DNA of 64,000 bases, from contig JAPNXP010000012.1 in the NCBI GenBank assembly GCA_028753945.1, positions 62,001 to 126,000 on the forward strand, in the 5' to 3' direction. Positions 30,140 to 39,600 of the stretch are shown one piece after another. The stretch is from Hexactinellida sp. DTS-2022 (lineage: Eukaryota > Porifera > Hexactinellida). Each line of letters begins with the position of its first letter. The stretch's first letter is position 1. Under the pieces are notes generated by a model, which was given only the letters and a program-made list of their open reading frames with translations, ran no database searches and was not told the origin of the DNA. Made by a program: the position numbers and the translations under genes.

Positions 30140-31984
30140 ATGCTTAGTATGTCTAACGGTACTGTCCATCTTCTCAAAAACAAACTCAGTTTGTCCAATT
30201 CCCTTGATCCCTCGCAGCCACAAGAAGTACCGGCGGCGTCGAAGGGTAGCGATGCTCGCGAGACCCGCGCCAGGAGCTCTTCTGACCAAGAGGAATCTTC
30301 CAAACACAAGCATGCCTCTTCCAAGAAGTCCGTTAGCAATGTCAGCATCCCTTCTGCTGTAGAGCTCGAGGCTCAGAGCGAGGAGGACCTATGGGGCACC
30401 TGGAATGTCCTCCTCCGTAATTGGGACGCTATCTACGCGAAGCGCAAGGGCCGGTCCGGACTGGAGCCTCTCGTCCGGAGGGGAATCCCTGGCCTGCTGC
30501 GCCCGGTCGTGTGGAAGAATCTGGTCCAGGCAGACACCAAGGTCCTCACTGAGAGCTACCCCGCGCTCATCAACTCGGAGACGCCGTTCGAGAAACAAAT
30601 AATTCGAGACAGCACCCGCACCTTCCCCGCCCACGGAATGTTCCAGTCCCCGGACAGCGAGGGCATCGAGAGTCTGCGGAATCTGATGCACGCTTATGCC
30701 GTGTACGACAAGGAGGTCGGCTACTGCCAGGGGCTGGGGTTCGTGGCGGGCCTGCTGCTGATGATAATGCCTGAGGAGGAAGCGTTCTGCGTGTTCATAC
30801 ATATCCTGCAGGAAAATAGAATCCGAGACATGTACAAGCCTTCCATGAGTCTCCTCTCCATCTGCAACCACCAGCTGGACAAGCTGATCGAGGAGACACA
30901 CCCACATCTGTACTACCATCTCAAGCACCAAGGTTTCTCCTGCTCGCTGTACGCGTCCACCTGGTTCCTAACTATCTTTTCCACCATGCTGCCGCTCAGC
31001 ACTGTCTTCAGAATAATGGACATATACCTCTTAGAGGGCCTCAATATTATATTCCAGGTAGCGCTGGCGCTCATCGGCTTGGCCCAGGTAGACCTTATGG
31101 AGCTCGAGATGGAAGGCATCCAGCACTTCTTCACCAACGAGCTGGGGGCGAAGTTCGGCTCCGATGCGGACGCGCTAATCAAGCGAGCAACGAGTATAGA
31201 GGTGGACAAGCGCAAGATGAAGCGATGGGAGAAGGAATACATCCGTAGGAAGGAGCGCGAGCTGCAGGAGCGCAGGGAGATCATACACTTCAAGAGCGAG
31301 AACAAGGCTCTGAGCGAGCGCGTGCTGCAGCTCGAGAAGGAGAACGGGAGCTTCTCGGCTCAGCTGATAGACAAACAGCTGATGAGAGCAAAGGAAGCAG
31401 AGGAGACGATAAAGCTGCGGAGCGAGCTGGCTAAGCTCCGTAAGCAGTCCACAAGTAAAGGGAACTCTCCCAGCAGAGTGAAGGAAGAAATTGACGTAGA
31501 AAACGATTCCATTCAAGACCTGATTCACAGTTTAGTTACGCTCAAGATCCATCTTGCAGAGAAGGCAAACAATATCGAACAACTCACTCTCGATTTAAGG
31601 AAAACACGAAATGAGAACACTAAGTTGAGGAGTGGGCTTCTCGACGCGCACCAAGAGCTCCACAAATTACGGAAGACCTTATCCGTATCCCAGACCGGGA
31701 GCCAGCTGTCCCTCAACTCCTACGAAGACGACATGGATCACGCCTACTCTGCCAACGACAGCAAGCTAGAAAGGATAGAGCGAGAACTGAACGAATATAA
31801 GAAGCGCGACAACTTGAACCTGCCACAGCTGGAGATTCCTGACTCCCTGAGCAACACCTCCTCTCGGTCCAGCCTCCACAACGAGTGGGACGAGAGCAGC
31901 GAGAGCACCGCTCAGAGGAAGAACAACCTGGGCGTCTCCACCAGCAAGGGACACAGCAGATCCATGGAAGATTTTGACTGCTGA
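30140..31984 (+). CDS. EVI5-like TBC-domain Rab GTPase-activating protein
   Basis: 614 residues from the ATG at 30140; an upstream GTG extension is discounted. A Ser-rich N-terminus is followed by the TBC domain (about 95-320), with the dual-finger residues R160 in IIRDSTRTFP and Q197 in YCQGLGFVAGLLLMIMPEEE. Both are intact, so GAP activity is expected. A long coiled coil follows (about 350-570; KKMKRW-type start, then Glu/Leu/Lys heptads), ending in a Ser-rich tail. TBC plus C-terminal coiled coil and the MPEEEAFCVF segment match EVI5/EVI5L, which act on Rab11 or Rab35 in recycling and cytokinesis. RABGAP1 shares the TBC type but has an N-terminal PTB domain, absent here. Confidence 0.86.
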   Translation: MLSMSNGTVHLLKNKLSLSNSLDPSQPQEVPAASKGSDARETRARSSSDQEESSKHKHASSKKSVSNVSIPSAVELEAQSEEDLWGTWNVLLRNWDAIYAKRKGRSGLEPLVRRGIPGLLRPVVWKNLVQADTKVLTESYPALINSETPFEKQIIRDSTRTFPAHGMFQSPDSEGIESLRNLMHAYAVYDKEVGYCQGLGFVAGLLLMIMPEEEAFCVFIHILQENRIRDMYKPSMSLLSICNHQLDKLIEETHPHLYYHLKHQGFSCSLYASTWFLTIFSTMLPLSTVFRIMDIYLLEGLNIIFQVALALIGLAQVDLMELEMEGIQHFFTNELGAKFGSDADALIKRATSIEVDKRKMKRWEKEYIRRKERELQERREIIHFKSENKALSERVLQLEKENGSFSAQLIDKQLMRAKEAEETIKLRSELAKLRKQSTSKGNSPSRVKEEIDVENDSIQDLIHSLVTLKIHLAEKANNIEQLTLDLRKTRNENTKLRSGLLDAHQELHKLRKTLSVSQTGSQLSLNSYEDDMDHAYSANDSKLERIERELNEYKKRDNLNLPQLEIPDSLSNTSSRSSLHNEWDESSESTAQRKNNLGVSTSKGHSRSMEDFDC

Positions 31985-32393
31985 CTCAGTCGTATACGGT
32001 TCACTTTAGGTTTATCGAGTGTGTATATTTTGATTGTGTAAGAGACAATCTGTTTTACAAATTGAATTTGACAACTCAGTGAACTTTTAATTACATGGCT
32101 GTGTAGATCAGAACTTTTGGCGAAGTTTAATTATTAATTTAATTTACTCCATAATTGTGATACAATTGAATGAGGTATTTACTGGACACGAGTGCTTTGG
32201 CTAAAGTAAGCAATATTTTCATACGTTTTCTTATAATTTGGTCAACAACTATATATTCCTCATCAAACGTTAGCATTTAGGGAAATCATACTACGTAATT
32301 GGTTAATTCCCTATCACCTGAAATAATAAATTTGTCGATAACTGAGTTTCCCAAAATCCCACTGACTACTGCAGCAGCTTGGTAAGCACTAGT
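31985..32393. other. Short intergenic region
   Basis: About 410 nt, AT-rich, no gene seen. It presumably holds the EVI5-like 3' end and the NAE1 promoter. Confidence 0.4.
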
Positions 32394-35300
32394 ATGTCGG
32401 AGGAAACAGTCCCAAAGCCTATAAGCAAGTCCACGCGCTACGATCGACAGCTGAGACTGTGGGGCGACAAGGGACAGGCTGCTCTCGAGGCCGCACACGT
32501 GTGTCTCATAACCGCCTCTGCGGTCGGGGCGGAGACCCTGAAGAACCTGGTGCTGCCGGGGGTCGGGAGGATTACCGTCGTTGATTCTAATAAAGTTGTG
32601 GGGAGGGACTTGGGTCAGAACTTTTTTCTTGACCAAGAGTCGCTAGGACAGTCCCGAGCGGAGCGTGTGAAAGAGCTGCTGTTGGAAATGAACGAGCAAG
32701 TGACGGGCGAGTCTGTCTCGACCGAAGTCAGCCTGCTCATCAGAGAGCAGCCTGAATTCTTCCGGCAGTTCTCTGTTGTCATAGCTAGCCAGCTTCCGGA
32801 GGCGGTGTCGCTTCCCCTCTCCCGTTTGCTCTGGAGCCACCGGGTCCCGCTGGTGCTGGTCAGGTCCTGTGGGCTGATCGGCTCTATCCGAGTGGCCACC
32901 CCCGAGCACTGCGTCGTGGAGTCCAAGCCGGACAACGCGCTGGAGGACCTGAGGTTCGACAAGCCCTTCCTGGAGCTCAGGACACACGTGGATGCCGTGG
33001 AGCTGGGAAAGCTGGACAAGACGGGGCACGAACACGTGCCGTTTCTAGTGCTCATCTATAAATACCTGCGGGAGTGGAGCGCACAGAACGAGGGGAGGTA
33101 CCCGTCCAAGTACAAGGAGAAGAAAGAGCTGAAGGAGCTCATCCGAAAGGGAATCAGGATTAACCCGGAAACCGGGGGCCCCGAGATGGAGGACAACTTT
33201 GAGGAGGCCATGAAGAGTCTGAACACAGCCCTGACTGAGACTAGGATTCCCAGCAACATCCAGACCATATTGAATGACCCCCTGTGTGACCAGCTGACTG
33301 CTAGCTCTACGCCCTTCTGGGTACTCACCGCTGCGTTGAAGAGGTTAGTTATTCATTCACAAACTGACAGCTAATATCTTATCCTATAGTTACTCTACTT
33401 ATTGGGATATAACTCCATAGCCTAGGCTAAGCTCCACTTCCCTACAATAGCAATCAATAGTACTGCGAAGCAGCATAAGACGTACAAGATAACTCTCATT
33501 TTTCTGATTTCTCTCTCGTTACATTCCAGCTCCTGTGTGTGTCTCTCTCCTTGCTTGATTAAGCATCCAACACAGCCCCACCTATTTATATCGAGTTGTA
33601 TATTCTTGATAAACATTTCGCTATTTTCTTGCCTAGACCTCAACTGCCGTACTTTCGTTTCATTCTCAACCAGTCTTTTGTTGAAATTTGCTACTAAATC
33701 TAATCTATTATTCTGGTTATTTATCTCTCTTCTAATTGTGACGTCTGTCTGGTGTAGCACTTTTATCTCTTGTAAGAACGTTGCAGTGTTTTCGTTACCT
33801 GCTGAAATGAGCAAATCAATATCTGTTGACCTTCTCTCAACGACTTCTCTTAACTTTTTCAATTCCTTATCCAAAAATTCAACATTTCCTCTCATCAGTG
33901 TTTCGTGTTTCTCTCTTCCCTGTCTAACGTGAGAATCCATTTCGCACCTTTTCGCTTCTTTTGCATCGCATCCCTGCTTCCTGTACGGACATTTGACTAT
34001 CGTTTGAGAACACTCGCTAATCTGATGCGCCAATAATGCCTCTCTCGCCAGTTCTTTGCCACAGCCTTGAGTGCATTTCACTGGATAGCGCAGACAGTTT
34101 GAAAAGTGATTATTCTCTTCCAACGCTTTGTATTTCTTTCTACAGAACTTACAGGATTCGATCCTGTGTTTGCATTCTATGTAGTGGTTGGCTATTTCTC
34201 TTCTAACGAACCTTCTCTGACATCCTAGCTCGCAGGTTACTGTCACGTGAGGGCATTTCCCAATATGGACCGTAATCCCTCCTAGCTCTCCCTCCCACTC
34301 ACACCCCCTCTCCTTATACGGACAGCGCGCCTGCAGCTGCCCTACCCGCTTCCTGGCATCTTGTTGCAGTCTCTCTCTCTTCCTCCCTGATCCCGTCCCT
34401 CCCGCCCCACTCGGGGAGCAAGCCAAGCACGCCAGCTTGTCTCCCGAGGAGACAGCCTCTCTGAGAATGTGATTGCATCTGTGGCAGAAGAAGAATTCCC
34501 TCACAGACGGAATTAGCTCGTTTATCAAAAGTTCGGTTTTGTAGCCTCCAAAGTTTCCTGCTGTCGTTTCGGCACACAGGGCAGATAGCTCGTCCCTGAA
34601 ACTGATTGTCTTGCCCGCTTGTCTCTGAGCCATTCTAGTGAATCCTGTCAAGTGTTTGTATTTATCATTTGCGAAATAGGCTTTGCATGATTATAGTACA
34701 GTTGTTGCTAAGCAACTCAGATAAAATGTTGACCACATACTTGATGCTATGTATAACTATATATGTATGTATATAACTGTGTTAGGAACAGACTTCTCTT
34801 TAGATTCATATCTTCTGACGGGAACGGAGACCTCCCTCTCCGCGGCTCCATCCCCGACATGACCAGCAGCTCCAAGCAGTACATCGACATACAGAAACTG
34901 TACAGGGAAAAGGCGAGAATAGACGCACAAATAGTTTACAAGTATGCAAACGAGATTTGTAGCTCACTCGGGATGTCTGCTGATTTTATCGAGGAAGAGG
35001 AAGCCCTTCTGTTTTGCAAAAACGCTTTCTTCCTGAATCTGATTCGCATGAAGCCGCTGGAAGCCGAGCTATCAGCTCTGCGCTTCAACAGAGACTACCT
35101 CGACGTCTCGCTTGACGACGAGGACTCTGACGTCATATGGTACGTGATGCTGCGCGCCGCGGAGAGATTCAACGGCAAGTGCGCGCGCTACCCTGTCTCC
35201 ACCGACGTCCCTCAGCTGATGCTGTGCGTGGAGGAGCTGATGGCCGAGTGGGGGCTGGCGGGGAAGAAGATCAAAGAGGCCTATGCCATAGAAATGTGTC

Positions 35301-35455
35301 GCTACAGCGGATGCGAGATACACACCGTGTCCGCTTTCCTGGGGGGGCTAGCGGCCCAGGAGTGCATCAAGCTTATCACGAAGCAGTACGTACCAATCAA
35401 CAACACTATGGTGTACAACGCTATTCAGTCCCGCACGCTCTGCTTCGAGGCTTGA
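32394..35455 (+). CDS. NAE1: NEDD8-activating enzyme E1 regulatory subunit (APP-BP1)
   Basis: Two exons, 32394-33343 and 34804-35455, separated by a 1460-nt GT-AG intron (33344-34803, phase 2), give 533 residues, almost the length of human NAE1. NAE1 pairs with UBA3 to adenylate NEDD8, the first step in cullin neddylation. It begins STRYDRQLRLWGDKGQAALE, the E1 adenylation-fold opening, and continues with VDSNKVVGRDLGQNFF. Exon 2 opens with the conserved LPLRGSIPDM and IQKLYREKA segments and ends with TVSAFLGGLAAQECIKLIT. As expected for the regulatory subunit it has no catalytic cysteine domain of its own. The ATG at 32394 is preferred to an upstream TTG. The intron contains a complete gene on the other strand. 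Confidence 0.93.
33422..34633 (-). CDS. TRAF-type zinc-finger protein with coiled coil and C-terminal membrane anchor, nested in the NAE1 intron
   Basis: 403 residues on the minus strand, lying wholly inside the NAE1 intron. The ATG is at 34633; six codons upstream start at TTG. A treble-clef or degenerate RING-like Cys pattern (CHRC, later CLAC) occurs at about 50-75. TRAF-type zinc fingers follow (about 100-235), with recurring C-x(4-5)-C and H-x(3-4)-C spacing such as CPYKERGCEWEG and CPYRKQGCDAKE. A coiled coil (about 240-370) follows. The last residues are a hydrophobic anchor (VILYVLCCFAVLLIAIVG). A MATH domain, normal in TRAFs, is absent; a tail anchor takes its place. It could be a membrane-bound signalling scaffold; ubiquitin ligase activity is uncertain because the RING is incomplete. 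Confidence 0.75.
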   Translation of the reverse strand: MAQRQAGKTISFRDELSALCAETTAGNFGGYKTELLINELIPSVREFFFCHRCNHILREAVSSGDKLACLACSPSGAGGTGSGRKRERLQQDARKRVGQLQARCPYKERGCEWEGELGGITVHIGKCPHVTVTCELGCQRRFVRREIANHYIECKHRIESCKFCRKKYKALEENNHFSNCLRYPVKCTQGCGKELAREALLAHQISECSQTIVKCPYRKQGCDAKEAKRCEMDSHVRQGREKHETLMRGNVEFLDKELKKLREVVERRSTDIDLLISAGNENTATFLQEIKVLHQTDVTIRREINNQNNRLDLVANFNKRLVENETKVRQLRSRQENSEMFIKNIQLDINRWGCVGCLIKQGERHTQELECNEREIRKMRVILYVLCCFAVLLIAIVGKWSLA

Positions 35456-35592
35456 GCCGTCACGTTTGCTGTCTATGGATGTTATTTTATAGACAAGTAA
35501 TTGGTATGTAGTATATTCATTTATAGGAAATTATATTTAATGCACTAATTATTATTGAGTCCATTGAAACGTAACTACTGCAGACGCGTGCG

Positions 35593-35857
35593 CTAGTCGG
35601 AGTCCCCAGACTCCGTCTGCTTCTCCTTGTACTCCGTGATTAGTACTGTGGAGCTGTTCACTGTAACGTACCTGTGCTGTCCCGAGTTGAGGTCGAGGTT
35701 GGGGATCTTAGGGGGCACCCTATACAACGGCAAGTAATTATACTATTTATTCACATCGAACTACCTACCTCTTCCTGGGTCCCCGCTTCCGCTTCCTCGC
35801 TACCGCCTCACAGCTGGTCTCTCTCTCCTCCACAACTTCCCACTTCTCTTCTGACAT
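35593..35857 (-). CDS. Small spliced gene, 71-residue basic protein of unknown function
   Basis: Two minus-strand exons, 35857-35769 and 35719-35593, around a 49-nt GT-AG intron (35768-35720, donor GTAGGT, acceptor TATAG, phase 2). The joined frame starts ATG at 35857 and stops TAG at 35593-35595. The protein starts MSEEKWEVVEERE, has a basic cluster KRKRGPRKR that could be an NLS, then VPPKIPNLDLNSGQHRYVTV and an acidic end. Intron size and splice sites match the other introns here, and both exons are GC-richer than their flanks. It converges on NAE1 (137 nt) and diverges from PCBD (about 160 nt between ATGs), the spacing of a normal gene. I do not recognise the family. Confidence 0.6.
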
Positions 35858-36016
35858 TACTGCAATCTATTAGTTTAACTAACTGCCTATTAGCTAATTA
35901 ACCGATATACTAACAACCACAAGCTCCACTGGCTCATATCCAGGTTTATATAGCTCGATATGCTGTAAGCAGCATTACATGTGTTCCATTGTTCTCTGGT
36001 TGTTATCCTAGCTAGC

Positions 36017-36328
36017 ATGGCTTCTAAGCCCAGCAGAGACAGGCTCGAGGGCGCGAGGAGGGAGGAGCTGCTCCAACCGCTGCTAGCGGCGGGATGGAAG
36101 GTTCTGGAAACGAGAGACGCTATTTACAAAGAGTTTGTTTTCGCTGATTTCAACCACGCGTTTGGTGTCATGTCTCGCGTGGCGCTCAAGGCGGAAGGGC
36201 TAGACCACCATCCCGAGTGGTTCAATGTCTACAACAAGCTGCAGGTCACACTGGCCACTCACACCTGCAGCGGTCTCTCTGAGATGGACATAACGCTCGC
36301 CACCTTTATTGAATCCATCGCGAAATAA
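36017..36328 (+). CDS. PCBD1: Pterin-4-alpha-carbinolamine dehydratase (DCoH)
   Basis: 103 residues from the ATG at 36017; an upstream GTG extension is discounted. The enzyme dehydrates the 4a-carbinolamine formed by aromatic amino acid hydroxylases, recycling tetrahydrobiopterin. Animal PCBD proteins also bind HNF1 as dimerisation cofactor. The catalytic histidines are visible in the pair of [14 protein letters not shown] and the single one of [12 protein letters not shown]. The length equals the known family. PCBD1 versus PCBD2 cannot be decided from this alone. It is divergent from the small spliced gene, suggesting a shared short promoter. Confidence 0.92.
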   Translation: MASKPSRDRLEGARREELLQPLLAAGWKVLETRDAIYKEFVFADFNHAFGVMSRVALKAEGLDHHPEWFNVYNKLQVTLATHTCSGLSEMDITLATFIESIAK

Positions 36329-36682
36329 CTCACAAATCTCCCTATTTTAGCATTCCTATTATCTCTTGTCGCACAAATAATCATTTATTACGAATACGTG
36401 TAGAGCACGTCTGTGGTAATTGCCCAATTCAATCACACACTAATTGCTGAATAATAGTAAGATTATCTGTCTGACTGTAATTCAAAACTATTGCAGATTT
36501 GCAGTATTGCTTCACAGGAAATAACTGCGTGAACCTTGGTATCCGTTATAGACAATAACAGCCACATGATTGACACCTCTCCCATTAGTTCCACGCTTAG
36601 CTAACTTGGCAACTATTAATTAATCCCGTACCGCTTAGCTCATATAATCTCTGATAAAACGAGCACTCGCTGACGGCTAGAC
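36329..36682. other. Intergenic region upstream of myosin VII
   Basis: About 350 nt, AT-rich, no gene seen. TATAATC and ATAAAAC motifs at 36644-36660 near the myosin ATG may be core promoter elements. Confidence 0.35.
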
Positions 36683-39600
36683 ATGCCTATGATAACGAGA
36701 GGCGACTACGTCTGGTACCTGGCGGACCCATCGGACGAGTTCGGGGTCCATATCGGCGCTAAGGTCGAGACCATAGAGAATAAGCAGTACAAACTGTTCA
36801 CGGACGACAAGGAGATCTTGTGGGTGGACGTGAACAGCAAGCACCTGAAACTGATGCACGCGTCCAGTGTGGACACGGTGGAGGACATGATACAGCTGGG
36901 AGACCTCCACGAGGCTGGGATATTGCGGAATCTCTTCCAGCGCTACGCAAGCGACAAGATGTACACCTACACTGGCAGCATCCTCGTGGCCCTCAACCCT
37001 TACCAGCTGCTCCCTATCTACGATCAGATGCACATCAAGATGTACCAGGTACTCTGACAAACAATACAGACCCGGCTAGTGTTATGAGTCCCTGTAGGAT
37101 AAGAAGATAGGCGAGGAGCCCCCGCACATATTCGCGATTGCAGACAACGCCTACTACTTCATGCGCAGAGAGTTTCGCGACCAGTGCATCATAATCAGCG
37201 GGGAGAGCGGAGCGGGCAAGACGGAGTCTACGAAGCTGATTCTCCAGTTCCTGGCCGCTCAGTCGGGCCAGCACTCCTGGATAGAGCAGCAGATCCTGGA
37301 CAGGTGAGTGACGTCACGCGCACCCCCTCATAACATTACTCGTGTCCTGTTCTAGCAATCCTGTGATGGAGGCGTTCGGGAATGCCAAGACCCTGCGCAA
37401 CGACAACAGCAGCAGATTCGGTAAGTACATCGACATCCACTTCACGCCCGCGGGGGTCATCGAGGGAGCCAAGATTGAGCAGTACCTGCTGGAGAAATCC
37501 CGCATCGTGCACCAGGCCGCGGGGGAGCGGAACTACCACATATTCTACCGACTCCTGGCGGGCCTGAGCAAGAAGGATCTGGACCAGCTGCTCTTATCAG
37601 GTGGGTGTCTGTATGCATAGATAGGCTGGTTATAACTTATTCTGCGGGCAGGGAACCCGAGGGAGTTCAACTACATAAGCAAGGGCAACTGCTACACCTG
37701 CGAAGGCATAGACGAGAAGGATGAGTTCGCGCTCATCAGGGGCGGCATGCAGGTGCTGAATTTCGATAACGAGCATATCTGGAATGTGTTCAAGATAGTC
37801 GCGGCTGTGCTCAACCTCGGAAATATCACATTCATCGAGTCGGAGAGAGGGAACATGCCAGTCAGCACGGTCAGGAACAAAGACGCGCTCAGGAATGCCG
37901 CAGCTCTCTTGGAGGTGAGTTGTCCCTCCCCTATTGCCCCCTGTTGTCCTCTGTTGTCCCTGTACATGTGACCGACCTCTCTCCAGGTGCCCGAGTCCGG
38001 ACTAATCAAGGGACTCACCGAGAAGTCCACCCTCGCGAAAGGAGAGGTCATCATCACGCCCCTCTCCGCGACTCAGGCCTGCGACTACAGAGACGCGTTC
38101 GCTAAGGGTGTGTACGGCCGCAACTTCATAGGCATGATAGATCACATCAACAAGGCCATATACCGACCGCCCGACGAGAAGCGGCGGTCTGGCACCAGAC
38201 ACTCCATCGGGGTACTCGACATATTCGGATTCGAGACTTTCGGTCTGAACAGCTTCGAGCAGGTCTGCATCAACTACGCCAACGAGAACCTGCAGCAGTT
38301 CTTCGTGCAGCACATCTTCAAGCTGGAGCAGGCCGAGTACTCGCGCGAGGGAATCAATTGGGAGAACATTGTGTTCACTGACAACCAGGAGATTCTGAAT
38401 CTCCTCTCGGAGAAACCGCTCAACATAATCGCGCTTATTGACGAGGAGAGCAGGTTCCCTAAGGGCACGGACGAGACCTTGCTGCAGAAGTTCAACCAGC
38501 AGCACAGCAAGCACTCCCACTACATAGAGCCCAAGAGCAGCGTGGGCAAGCAGTTCGGCATCCGCCACTTCGCCGGAGATGTGTACTACGAAGTGACCGG
38601 CTTCCTGGAGAAGAACCGAGACACTTTCAGCCCCGACCTCCGAACCCTGGTGATGCAGAACTCCACCTTCAAGTTCCTCACGTCTCTCTTCCAGCACGAC
38701 AAGGTCTCCGGCAGCACTGAGACCCGGAAGAAGACCCCGACCCTCGGACTGCAGTTCAAGTACTCTCTGGAGTCTCTCATGAAGGCGCTGGGGAAGTGCC
38801 ACCCCTTCTTTGTGCGCTGCATAAAGCCCAACGAGTTCAAGGCCGCTATGGACTTCGACCGGTCTCTGTGTGTGCGGCAGCTGCGCTACTCCGGCATGAT
38901 GGAGACCATCCGCATCAGACAGGCCGGCTATCCGATCAGACACGACTTCAGAGAGTTCGTGAAGCGCTACGCGATGCTCATCCCTGGCTTCAGTCCCACG
39001 TCCGACTTCAAGACGGCCTCCAAGCGGATCATGGAGCGACTGATGCCCAAAGCGGACTGGCAGGTAAGCCCGCTGTTATTTATGTTAGCAGCTAGTTGGA
39101 TCCCCTCTGTAGATCGGGAGGAACAAGCTGTTCCTGAAGGATCCAGACGACCACCGCATCGAGGAGATGCGGGAGGGCATGATCAGCTCCTACGTCATCG
39201 TGCTGCAGAAGGCCGTCCGGGGTTGGCTGAGGAGGCACTACTTCAAGCGGCTCAAGCGGGCCGCCATCAACTGCCAGAAGAATACCCGCGCCAAGCAGCA
39301 GCGGAAGCGGTACCTGATTATGAAGCGCGGGTTTAGTCTGCTCGTGGTCTTAGTGAGAGCTAAGGGAATCCGGATCAGGTACATTGAGGGCCGCAGGAGA
39401 ATCGTGCTGCTCCAGGCTAGGTGCAGAGGGTTCATGGTGAGAAAATTCGCGCGAGAGCAGCTGCGGCTTGTAAATCACTTGCAGATGAGAGTGCGCAAGC
39501 TGCTGAGCACCAAGGGGGACTCCAAGAACCGGCAGCAGGAGATAGAGCACATCATGAGTCCGGAGAAACTGAGGGCGATTGAAGCCGAGGAACTGAAACA

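Noticed and set aside
38002-38943. 313-residue minus-strand open frame inside the myosin motor
   Set aside because: It is an antisense shadow of a conserved motor exon.
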